Source of the DNA: Chungangia koreensis
GTDB taxonomy: Bacteria > Bacillota > Bacilli > Bacillales_A > Planococcaceae
Assembly (NCBI RefSeq): GCF_042651785.1
Contig: NZ_JBHSEC010000004.1
Span: forward strand, 1 to 47,954
Direction of reading: 5' to 3'
Length of the DNA: 47,954 nt
In this document: positions 1-6,934 of the stretch, one piece after another
Layout of the letters: each line of letters opens with the position of its first letter
Position numbering within the stretch: position 1 is the first letter of the stretch
Translations under genes and position numbers: made by a program
The notes under the pieces: generated by a model
The model's database searches: none
Seen by the model: the letters and a program-made list of their open reading frames with translations, nothing else
Told to the model about the DNA's origin: nothing

Positions 1-37
1 AGCGTTCGTCCTGAGCCAGGATCAAACTCTCCATAAA
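1..37 (-). rRNA. 16S ribosomal RNA, 5' end only
   Basis: The reverse complement begins TTTATGGAGAGTTTGATCCT and continues with GGCTCAGGACGAACGCT, the universal 5' end of bacterial 16S rRNA. Only the first ~37 nt are inside the window; the rest lies to the left. It is transcribed leftward from the tandem promoters at about 200-324. Confidence 0.97.
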
Positions 38-201
38 GAGTATGAGTTAAGCTCATAAGTTTTGCTGGCATCATAATGATGTCCAAATTTGTTGTCTGTT
101 CTGTCCGACGGAGGTCGGATCAAAACAAGTGTTTGTTAGACGTTTTGCTGTTCAGTTTTCAAGGTTCATGTTTGAGTCGCCATCGCAACAGCAACTCTTA
201 T

Positions 202-230
202 ATATTATCACTTTCCCAAAACGTTGTCAA
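202..230 (-). promoter_or_regulatory. rrn promoter P2 (SigA)
   Basis: On the minus strand there is TTGACA (225-230), a 17-nt spacer and TAATAT (202-207), pointing at the 16S gene. The leader between this promoter and the 16S start contains the Bacillus-like stretch ACCTTGAAAACTGAACAGC, typical of rrn leaders. Together with P1 upstream it forms the tandem-promoter arrangement usual for Bacillales rrn operons. Confidence 0.8.
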
Positions 231-295
231 CAACTTTTTTCAATCCATGTTGTTGAAGTGATTCAGTAAGCAGCCCTCTTTAAGAGAGCTTTCTA

Positions 296-324
296 AATAT
301 ATCAGCCTAAGAAAGATAAGTCAA
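296..324 (-). promoter_or_regulatory. rrn promoter P1 (SigA)
   Basis: The minus strand reads TTGACT (319-324), 17-nt spacer, TATATT (296-301). It lies about 95 bp upstream of P2. The rest of the 38-464 gap holds only the rrn leader, these promoters and the pbuG hairpin. Confidence 0.7.
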
Positions 325-421
325 CAGTTCTCAATAAAGTTTTTGTGACCACAATTATAATAGTTTCTTCAGAAAATTCAAGTTAAAACGCGGTTACAAT
401 TATATCAATTCTATATCAAGA

Positions 422-457
422 AAGGACTCTTCCTTATATATAGTAGGAAGAGTCCTT
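422..457 (-). terminator. Hairpin terminator after pbuG
   Basis: A perfect 12-bp inverted repeat (AAGGACTCTTCC / GGAAGAGTCCTT) with a 12-nt loop starts 8 bp after the pbuG stop. The T-run on the minus strand is short (TTTCTT), so termination efficiency is uncertain, but position and stem strength fit. Confidence 0.65.
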
Positions 458-464
458 CGAAGTA

Positions 465-1796
465 TTATGCGATAAAAATGAAATATAGGATAAAGATGAT
501 AAATAGACCCCACATGATTGGGTGGATTTGTCTTACTTTCCCTGTCAAAGTCATTGTAATTGGATAGAAGATGAATCCAATTGCAATACCAGTCGCGATA
601 CTATACGACAATGGCATAGTGATGATTGTCAAGAAAGCTGGAACTGCAATTTCAAAACGCTCCCAAGGTATCCGCCCTAAAGATGAAACCATTAATGCAC
701 CTACAATAATTAATGCTGGCGCCGTTACAGCAGGAGTGATCACGTCAAGAACCGGGAAAAACACCAATGCCAGAAGGAATAATACTCCTGTTACTACAGA
801 TGCAAATCCTGTTCGTGCACCAGCTGCAACGCCTGCAGTTGATTCTACATAAGAAGTAGTTGTAGAAGTACCAAAAATCGCTCCTGTCACCGTTGCAAGT
901 GAATCAGCTAACAAAGCTTTGCCTGCTCGAGGTAATTTATTGTCCTTTACTAAACCTGCTTGGTTGGCGACACCCATTAAGGTACCCGCTGTATCAAAGA
1001 AGTCTACAAATAAGAAAGTAAGAACAACTACAAGAAATTGAACTGTCATCATATGACCCGGATCAGAGAAAGCTTCAAAAGCTGCTCCAAAGGTAGGTGA
1101 TACGTCTGGAATCGCTCCAACGATTTTGTCTGGTACATTTACTAATTTGAAAATCATACCGACAATGGCAGTGACCAACATCGCGTAGAAGATACCGCCT
1201 TTAATACCACGCACCATAAAGATAACCGTTAATACTAAACCGAATATAGCTAACAATGTATTAGGTTGACTTAAGTCTCCTAATCCTACTAATGTTGCAT
1301 CATTATTTACAATAATACCTGCATTGATTAAACCGATGAATGTAATAAACAAACCGATACCCGCTCCGACCGCATATTTTAATTCGGAAGGGATTGCATT
1401 TATCACTGTTTCTCTTAAACCTGTCAATGAAAGCACGATAAAAATAAGTCCTGAGAATAAAACACCTGTTAAGGCTGTCTGCCAAGGAATACCCATTCCT
1501 AATACGACGGAGAAAGCAAAGAATGCATTTAAGCCCATACCTGGAGCAAGTGCCACCGGATACTTCGCTATGAGTCCCATAAACAATGAACCTACCGCTG
1601 CGGCTAATGCCGTTGCAACGAATACTGCATCTTTGTCCATCGCTAATCCTTCAGGAAGACCTTCCACTCCGTCCAGAGATAATGTTAACGGATTGACAAC
1701 CAGGATATACGCCATTGACAAGAATGTCGTTAACCCACCGATGATCTCTCTACGGTAATTCGTATTGAGCTCGTCAAACTGAAAATACTTTTTCAC
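465..1796 (-). CDS. pbuG: Hypoxanthine/guanine permease (AzgA/NCS2 family)
   Basis: A 443-aa polytopic membrane protein of the AzgA-like branch of the NCS2 nucleobase transporters, which import purine bases with protons. The N-terminal region (KKYFQFDELNTNYRREIIGG), the segment GLTTFLSMAYILVVNP and the motif FVDFFDTAGTLMGVANQAG are characteristic of PbuG/AzgA proteins. I chose the GTG at 1794-1796 because it follows a clear GGAGGAG site and begins the family-typical N-terminus; the longer reading frame starting at 1883 would run through the riboswitch terminator hairpin. It is controlled by the guanine-type riboswitch just upstream. In B. subtilis guaA and pbuG are neighbours; here they are separated by three accessory genes (2087-4935). 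Confidence 0.93.
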   Translation of the reverse strand: MKKYFQFDELNTNYRREIIGGLTTFLSMAYILVVNPLTLSLDGVEGLPEGLAMDKDAVFVATALAAAVGSLFMGLIAKYPVALAPGMGLNAFFAFSVVLGMGIPWQTALTGVLFSGLIFIVLSLTGLRETVINAIPSELKYAVGAGIGLFITFIGLINAGIIVNNDATLVGLGDLSQPNTLLAIFGLVLTVIFMVRGIKGGIFYAMLVTAIVGMIFKLVNVPDKIVGAIPDVSPTFGAAFEAFSDPGHMMTVQFLVVVLTFLFVDFFDTAGTLMGVANQAGLVKDNKLPRAGKALLADSLATVTGAIFGTSTTTSYVESTAGVAAGARTGFASVVTGVLFLLALVFFPVLDVITPAVTAPALIIVGALMVSSLGRIPWERFEIAVPAFLTIITMPLSYSIATGIAIGFIFYPITMTLTGKVRQIHPIMWGLFIIFILYFIFIA

Positions 1797-1831
1797 GTGT
1801 TTACTCCTCCGTTTTTTGTCGCCGGTCATAT

Positions 1832-1864
1832 AAAAAAGACGTGCAACAATACTGTCGCACGTCT
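1832..1864 (-). terminator. Riboswitch-controlled intrinsic terminator of pbuG
   Basis: AGACGTGC / GCACGTCT form a perfect 8-bp stem followed on the minus strand by a T-run (TCTTTTTTA). It lies between the purine aptamer and the pbuG ribosome site and is the likely expression platform: guanine bound means terminator on. A second hairpin of GGAAAAGC/GCTTTTCC type lies between aptamer and terminator. Confidence 0.85.
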
Positions 1865-1913
1865 CCCGATTCCTCATGTTCAAGGTGGAAAAGCCGAAAA
1901 AGCTTTTCCAATA

Positions 1914-1982
1914 ATCGTAGTCGAGTCATTTACGGTAACTCGGTAGAGACTTTCGGGCCATATCCCCGACATTATACGACGA
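1914..1982 (-). promoter_or_regulatory. Guanine-type purine riboswitch aptamer (pbuG)
   Basis: The minus strand contains the conserved purine aptamer blocks CGTATAAT, GATATGGCCCGAAAGTCTC, CTACCGAG, CCGTAAATGACTC and GACTACG. The nucleotide that reads the ligand (position 74 in xpt numbering) is C, in GACTA, so guanine/hypoxanthine rather than adenine is expected. It lies between a SigA promoter and an intrinsic terminator ahead of pbuG. Confidence 0.95.
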
Positions 1983-2005
1983 CTTTTTATTTGAATTACA
2001 TGAGT

Positions 2006-2034
2006 AATATATCATTTGTCCTATAGTGAATCAA
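2006..2034 (-). promoter_or_regulatory. SigA promoter of the pbuG riboswitch transcript
   Basis: Minus strand TTGATT (2029-2034), 17-nt spacer, TATATT (2006-2011), placed just upstream of the aptamer and 52 bp beyond the stop of the RES-domain gene. pbuG can thus be transcribed independently of the cassette upstream. Confidence 0.7.
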
Positions 2035-2086
2035 TAGTTTTTCCGAACATTTTTTAGATTATATACTTTAAAGTTCGGAAAACATT

Positions 2087-3175
2087 TCAATCTTCAATAG
2101 GTATGTGTGAATAACTTATTTCAGATATTGATTTTTTGATAATTCTATTACAACTAATGAACTCTGGATTAAAAATCATTAAGTTATAACCGCTTGTGCT
2201 AAGGGTACTATCAAAGACAATCCCTCTAATAGGTTCCACTAAAGTTTCGTTTCTACTTTTAATAAAATCAACAATAAACTGTGTTGGTAAATAATCTAAT
2301 TTACTATCCCCACTCCTCACAGGTTTAGAGATCTCATTGCTCATTTTATTAAAATTATCGATATTTATTGCAAACATAGCAGGATCCTCAAAATCAAAAA
2401 CACTAATCTTCTTAAGTATTCTAAAATCGACTACTTTAGTGTTTTCAGGAACTGGAAATCTTCCGATAAAAATACAATCACTTGAACTTGGTCTAATCTC
2501 TTTAATAACAGTTTCAATATCGCTTGCTAAATACAAGTGACTAATACCTTCTGAGTTAGCTCTTCCAGCTTTGGCAAATCTTGCAGGGGGTGCTCCCATT
2601 TTAGCAAAATCCAATTCTTCTTCATTAGAAATTCTTGCTCTATAAAACAAATCGTCTTCTAAAGTTGTACTTAATCTTTCTATGTATATTGATAAAACAT
2701 CCAAATTAATATGTTTTAAATGAAACCTATTTATATGTTTTAAGTAATTAACAAAGTCTTCCCAAGTATGGTTTTTCAATAATGAGTTATTATTTAAATA
2801 CTCCTCATTAATAAACTCCAAAATTCCCACAGTGGAATTTAATAATGAAATCTTCTCAGAATAGTTAACTTCCAGAAGTGACTTCAGTAAAGTATATATT
2901 TTTTCAGAAGATAGCCCGTTAAAAATATTCCAATTATTTGCAAATTCATCTTTTAGCATTACTAATTTGTGTGGTGGGTAATCATTGGGCAGATCATTAC
3001 TTAATTTAAATATGCTTATAACGTCATTAAACCGCGAATCTAAGCCTTGATCTCTCTGTAAATCATAGATATACACTTCTCTATTTCCACAGAAATCACA
3101 ATCACCAATCTTATCAAGACTTCTAATCATACTTTTAATTTCTAAAGGCAGAAAACATTTCTCGCAACAATTCAT
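2087..3175 (-). CDS. RES-domain protein with N-terminal zinc-finger/HEPN-like region
   Basis: A 362-aa protein. The N-terminus has a C4-type zinc motif (C4-x2-C7, C26-x2-C29). The C-terminal part (~175-340) matches the RES domain: FYRARI at R179, GRANSEGISHLYLA around R205, a conserved E226 in the following helix and S323 in FDSTLSTSGYN. RES domains of toxin-antitoxin systems degrade NAD+ (NAD+ phosphorylase), so NAD+ depletion on activation is a reasonable inference. The middle region (40-170) is helical; RES proteins with a HEPN-related N-terminal extension are a known group outside classic TA pairs. It is the last of three tightly packed genes with sce7725- and sce7726-type proteins (10-bp gap). 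It may act as the effector of that cassette; this is inferred from context. Confidence 0.75.
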   Translation of the reverse strand: MNCCEKCFLPLEIKSMIRSLDKIGDCDFCGNREVYIYDLQRDQGLDSRFNDVISIFKLSNDLPNDYPPHKLVMLKDEFANNWNIFNGLSSEKIYTLLKSLLEVNYSEKISLLNSTVGILEFINEEYLNNNSLLKNHTWEDFVNYLKHINRFHLKHINLDVLSIYIERLSTTLEDDLFYRARISNEEELDFAKMGAPPARFAKAGRANSEGISHLYLASDIETVIKEIRPSSSDCIFIGRFPVPENTKVVDFRILKKISVFDFEDPAMFAINIDNFNKMSNEISKPVRSGDSKLDYLPTQFIVDFIKSRNETLVEPIRGIVFDSTLSTSGYNLMIFNPEFISCNRIIKKSISEISYSHIPIED

Positions 3176-3185
3176 TTTCCCACTC

Positions 3186-4118
3186 CTACTCTAAGAGTTT
3201 ACCCATTAATTCCAAATGATGCATTATTGATAACTTTTTTAATGTCGGTAAACCTGGGTAGGTCCCTTCTTTATAGTGTTCAGAAAAAACCCTCATTGCT
3301 AAGGTATCCATTCTATCGTCGTATATGCCTTCATACCATTCAATCAACTTCCGCAATGCTTCTGAAAATTTTCCAGCTGGATCACTTATATCATCATTAG
3401 AATCTGAAACAAAATGCATAATTTCCAGTGCATCATCAGCATTAGGATAGACAATGTGTATAGCTACGGCATATGGTGCAAACCCACTCTCACTATACTC
3501 TTCCCCCACAACAGAATAGTCAGAAAATCCAATATAACCTTCTTCTGAGTAAAATAAATGTTCTTCCGAAAAGAATTCACTGACTTGTTCTAAATAATCT
3601 GCATTTCTAAGTAGCTTATTAAATTTGTCATCTAACCCTATTATATTCTGTCCACGTAATAATCTTCTAAAAGAATTTTCCGATGGTATAATATTATAGG
3701 AAGGAATGAAATCATTAAAAAACTCTTTATATTTGGAGACTAAACTACGATCACTATGTATTAAAGCAAAATCCGATAATTCGATTTCCAATTCTCTTTG
3801 TATTCTTTCAATGTGAGTAAAAGATTCTCGATTTAAATGAACTGCCGGATATATATACTCGTAGGATAAAATTTCTTTAAACTGTTGCTTAATACTTTCA
3901 AATTCAAGTTCACCCGTAAAAGAACCTACCTTAGGATTGGTGATAATAATTAAATTCCTTTGTGCTTCATTAAAAATTTTTACTGTCGTAGATAGTGTAG
4001 AACTCATTTTAATCGGCTCAATTATAGGTACAATCTTATTACTTAATAACTCCTTTGACTGAAGCTCTCTTAAAGCTAATAAATCATATTGTCGTCCACG
4101 AATAAATGGATAGTACAA
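3186..4118 (-). CDS. sce7725 family protein (beta-protein-like)
   Basis: A 310-aa protein starting MYYPFIRGRQYDLLALREL, the hallmark N-terminus of the sce7725 family, followed by KIVPIIEPIK. The family is related to the 'beta protein' family of phage-associated proteins, and members usually sit beside an sce7726 gene, as here. No catalytic signature is evident to me. It follows sce7726 by 13 bp and precedes the RES-domain gene by 10 bp, so the three are probably one transcript. Biochemical function is unknown; a role in a defence or stress module is inferred only from association with a nuclease-fold protein and a RES protein. Confidence 0.75.
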   Translation of the reverse strand: MYYPFIRGRQYDLLALRELQSKELLSNKIVPIIEPIKMSSTLSTTVKIFNEAQRNLIIITNPKVGSFTGELEFESIKQQFKEILSYEYIYPAVHLNRESFTHIERIQRELEIELSDFALIHSDRSLVSKYKEFFNDFIPSYNIIPSENSFRRLLRGQNIIGLDDKFNKLLRNADYLEQVSEFFSEEHLFYSEEGYIGFSDYSVVGEEYSESGFAPYAVAIHIVYPNADDALEIMHFVSDSNDDISDPAGKFSEALRKLIEWYEGIYDDRMDTLAMRVFSEHYKEGTYPGLPTLKKLSIMHHLELMGKLLE

Positions 4119-4131
4119 ATTCAGCCCCCCT

Positions 4132-4935
4132 TTATTTAATTCTACTAGTTATTTTTACTAATTCATTGTTTCTGTAAATTCCATTATAAACCAACCATCT
4201 TATTTCAAAAGGAAGAGATTTTATTAAATCTACTTCCAAATGCGGTTGTCTTTTTCTAAGTTGATTAAAGACCAGTATTTGAGCCTCCTTTATATCAATC
4301 TTCTTAAACCATTCAAGAGATGTCTTGTAATAACAAACAGGCTTTACTTTAGGTAATTGTCTGAACTTCAATTGAAGTATTTCTTCATATTCAGGTTTTC
4401 TTAATAATTTAAATAAAAATTCATATTTCAATTTACTATCGTCTAATATTGCATGTTTCCTAATACTTAGGGTACCTCTATTGGTTAATACAATTATTCC
4501 AGCGGTTGAGTTAGCTTCTTTTAGTAATTTGTAGACAGGATAATAATTTTTTTCTGAAGTAACAACATAGATTTCACTAAATACAAAAGAATAGTCAACT
4601 ATTTGATAAATTAACCTATCTAAGTTATCAAGATCCGTTTTTATCTCATAAACAATGTTTCTATTTTTACTTAGAAATACAAAATCTGCTTTGGACTTAC
4701 CTATTGCAATTTCACTAAAAGCCTTTGTTGTTTTTAAACCATATCTACCTAATACAATTTTATTAAATATAGAGTTCTTATAATAATATTCATTTCTATA
4801 AGCACTACCTAAATATTTATACACTCTTTTAACTTCACCTATTATTTCATCAAATCTGACATCACTATTTTCTTCAAGTAATTGATTAATTAGTCCCTTA
4901 CTAAAGAATCTGTTTAAATTTAATCTATTTTGCAA
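4132..4935 (-). CDS. sce7726 family protein, PD-(D/E)XK nuclease-like
   Basis: A 267-aa protein. The segment YKYLGSAYRNEYYYKNSIFN followed by GKSKADFVFL and IVYEIKTDLDNLDRL is characteristic of the sce7726 family. Acidic and lysine residues are spaced as in the PD-(D/E)XK nuclease core: E75, D84 and E97-x-K99. This suggests a restriction-endonuclease-like fold, but activity is not shown. The frame opens at a TTG preceded by AGGAAGTG at about 10 nt; I see no better internal start. It is the first gene of the three-gene cassette. The coding sequence is distinctly AT-richer than guaA upstream, consistent with horizontal acquisition. Confidence 0.75.
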   Translation of the reverse strand: MQNRLNLNRFFSKGLINQLLEENSDVRFDEIIGEVKRVYKYLGSAYRNEYYYKNSIFNKIVLGRYGLKTTKAFSEIAIGKSKADFVFLSKNRNIVYEIKTDLDNLDRLIYQIVDYSFVFSEIYVVTSEKNYYPVYKLLKEANSTAGIIVLTNRGTLSIRKHAILDDSKLKYEFLFKLLRKPEYEEILQLKFRQLPKVKPVCYYKTSLEWFKKIDIKEAQILVFNQLRKRQPHLEVDLIKSLPFEIRWLVYNGIYRNNELVKITSRIK

Positions 4936-5067
4936 TTTTTATTCACTTCCTGAAAAGCTATCAAGTATATTTAAGATGGAAACACTAATCGTAAATATCA
5001 GTTGGGTTTTATTTTACATTCTACATTATTAATCAATATCCTTCTTTCTAAAAGATTTCAAAATAGG

Positions 5068-5110
5068 AAAGCTCCTTCTGTAGTGCCAATAGCAGCTAAG
5101 AAGGAGCTTT
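5068..5110 (-). terminator. Bidirectional terminator between guaA and the accessory cassette
   Basis: AAAGCTCCTTCT and AGAAGGAGCTTT form a 12-bp perfect stem with a 19-nt loop, 17 bp after the guaA stop. T-rich tracts follow on both strands, better on the plus strand. It should insulate the sce7726 cassette from guaA transcription. Confidence 0.75.
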
Positions 5111-5126
5111 TTCTTTTTGTTAAAAC

Positions 5127-6680
5127 TTATTCCCACTCAATTGTGGAAGGCGGCTTGCTCGTTACATCATACAGCACGCGGTTGATATGAGGTACTTCAT
5201 TGACTAAACGCACACTGATTTTTTCCAGCAAATCGTATGGGATGCGTGCCCAGTCGGATGTCATGCCGTCAATAGAGGTAACTGCACGAATTCCGATTGC
5301 ATAATCGTACGTACGAGTATCTCCCATTACACCTACACTGCGGATGTCAGGAAGAACAGTGAAGTATTGCCAAATGTCGCGCTCTAAGCCTGCTTTCGCT
5401 ACTTCTTCTCGAAGGATTGCGTCAGATTCGCGCACAATTTCCAATTTCTCTTCTGTCACTTCACCTAATACGCGGATTGCAAGTCCTGGTCCAGGGAACG
5501 GCTGACGCCATACGATTTCATCAGGAAGTCCAAGCTCTGTTCCAAGTGCACGAACCTCATCCTTAAATAATGTATTCAATGGCTCGATCAGCTTGAATTG
5601 CATGTCCTCTGGTAAACCACCAACATTATGATGGGATTTAATCGTTTGTGCCGTTGCCGTACCACTTTCGATAATATCCGTGTAAAGCGTACCTTGAGCA
5701 AGGAACTCTATGCCTTTCAACTTTGTTGCTTCATCATCGAATACATAGATGAATTCATTGCCGATAATTTTACGTTTCTTTTCAGGATCGGAAACACCTG
5801 CGAGCTTGTTCATGAAACGTTCACGAGCATCGACTTTGATCACGTTCATATGGAAGCCTTCGGAGAAGGTTTTCATGACACCTTCAGCTTCGTCTTTGCG
5901 AAGTAAGCCGTGGTCGACAAAGATACACGTCAATTGATCACCGATTGCTTTGTGGATTAAAACGGCAACTACAGAAGAGTCAACACCACCACTCAGCGCG
6001 CAAAGAACTTTTTTGTCCCCTACTTGTGCACGGATTTTTTCCATTTCCATATCAATGAAGCTTTCCATTGACCAGTCAGCAGTTGCTCCACAAATATCGA
6101 TGACGAACTGCTGGAGCAATTCATTGCCATAAATGGAGTGACGAACTTCCGGGTGGAATTGGACCGCGTAGAATTTACGTTCGTCATTGGCAATTGCGGA
6201 GATTGGGCAAGATGGGCTCGTTGCAATAACGTCAAATCCTGCTGGAGCTTCGACTACCAAGTCACCGTGACTCATCCAAACGACTTGTTTTTCCGGTAAG
6301 TCACGGAACAATTCGTTTTTCATTTCGATGTTGATTTCTGCTTTACCATATTCACGGTTTTTCGCCTTTTCAACTCGGCCGCCCAATTTTTTGGACATAA
6401 GCTGCATTCCGTAGCAAATTCCTAAAACCGGAATTCCTAAGTCGAAAATCGCTGGATCAATGTCAAAGGAGTTCTGATCATATACCGAATTAGGCCCACC
6501 AGAGAAAATGATACCGACCGCATTCATCTTTTTGATATCCTCTGCAGTCAACGTATGGGGATGCAATTCACTATAGACTCCGAATTCACGAATCCGACGG
6601 GTGATCAATTGGTTATATTGACTGCCGAAGTCGAGAACGACGATTTTTTCTTGCTCTTTTAATAAAGGCGCTGCTGACAA
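5127..6680 (-). CDS. guaA: GMP synthase (glutamine-hydrolysing)
   Basis: Converts XMP, ATP and glutamine to GMP, the last step of GMP synthesis, in the cytosol. With the TTG start at 6678-6680 the protein is 517 aa, near the usual ~513. The class I glutamine amidotransferase domain carries the nucleophile in LGICYGMQL (C89) and the His/Glu pair in VQFHPEV (H176, E178). The ATP-pyrophosphatase domain carries the P-loop LSGGVDSS (230-236), and the C-terminus ends in the conserved PPSTIEWE. The in-frame GTG nine bases upstream lies inside the AGAGGTGG ribosome site, which is why I chose TTG. A guanine-type riboswitch and terminator precede it, so transcription should fall when guanine is abundant. 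Confidence 0.96.
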   Translation of the reverse strand: MSAAPLLKEQEKIVVLDFGSQYNQLITRRIREFGVYSELHPHTLTAEDIKKMNAVGIIFSGGPNSVYDQNSFDIDPAIFDLGIPVLGICYGMQLMSKKLGGRVEKAKNREYGKAEINIEMKNELFRDLPEKQVVWMSHGDLVVEAPAGFDVIATSPSCPISAIANDERKFYAVQFHPEVRHSIYGNELLQQFVIDICGATADWSMESFIDMEMEKIRAQVGDKKVLCALSGGVDSSVVAVLIHKAIGDQLTCIFVDHGLLRKDEAEGVMKTFSEGFHMNVIKVDARERFMNKLAGVSDPEKKRKIIGNEFIYVFDDEATKLKGIEFLAQGTLYTDIIESGTATAQTIKSHHNVGGLPEDMQFKLIEPLNTLFKDEVRALGTELGLPDEIVWRQPFPGPGLAIRVLGEVTEEKLEIVRESDAILREEVAKAGLERDIWQYFTVLPDIRSVGVMGDTRTYDYAIGIRAVTSIDGMTSDWARIPYDLLEKISVRLVNEVPHINRVLYDVTSKPPSTIEWE

Positions 6681-6721
6681 TAGTTCCACCTCTTCCTATT
6701 TGATGAAAAGCTGACCCTAAT

Positions 6722-6757
6722 AAAAAAACGCGTCCGAAAGCATCTTTCTAACGCGTT
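6722..6757 (-). terminator. Riboswitch-controlled terminator of guaA
   Basis: Minus strand AACGCGT / ACGCGTT stem, extended internally by a GAAAG/CTTTC pairing, followed by TTTTTTT. It lies between the purine aptamer (6811-6883) and the guaA start and is the probable expression platform. A further stem ATGCAGCA/TGCTGCAT lies between the two. Confidence 0.8.
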
Positions 6758-6810
6758 CTGAAGCCTCTACATGAAAAAGACGAATGCAGCAAAAAAGACA
6801 TGCTGCATCC

Positions 6811-6883
6811 GCCTTCATAGTCAAGTCGTTTAGGGTGACTTGGTAGAGACATCCGAACCGTATTATCGGACATATATGAGGGC
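6811..6883 (-). promoter_or_regulatory. Guanine-type purine riboswitch aptamer (guaA)
   Basis: The minus strand has CTCATATATG, the P2 arm GTCCGATAATACGGTTCGGA, TCTCTACCAAG, CACCCTAAACGACTTG and GACTATGAAG. P1 pairs GCCCTCATA with TATGAAGGC with one mismatch. The specificity base in GACTA is C, so guanine. The P2 loop carries an extra AT compared with the pbuG copy. Confidence 0.92.
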
Positions 6884-6934
6884 AACCTGTTTACTATAAT
6901 TTTTTCTCAATTTTACAGGTTGTCATACGTAAAA

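Noticed and set aside
1324..1758. Plus-strand open frame of 144 codons opposite pbuG
   Set aside because: Mirror frame of the permease, no ribosome site, no recognisable domain.
6681..6689. GTG at 6689 as the guaA start
   Set aside because: The GTG is part of the AGAGGTGG ribosome site; TTG at 6680 is correctly spaced.
6892..6925. Inverted repeat CAACCTGT/ACAGGTTG after the transglutaminase gene as a terminator
   Set aside because: The loop is long and there is no T-run; it could equally be part of the guaA promoter region, so it was not listed.
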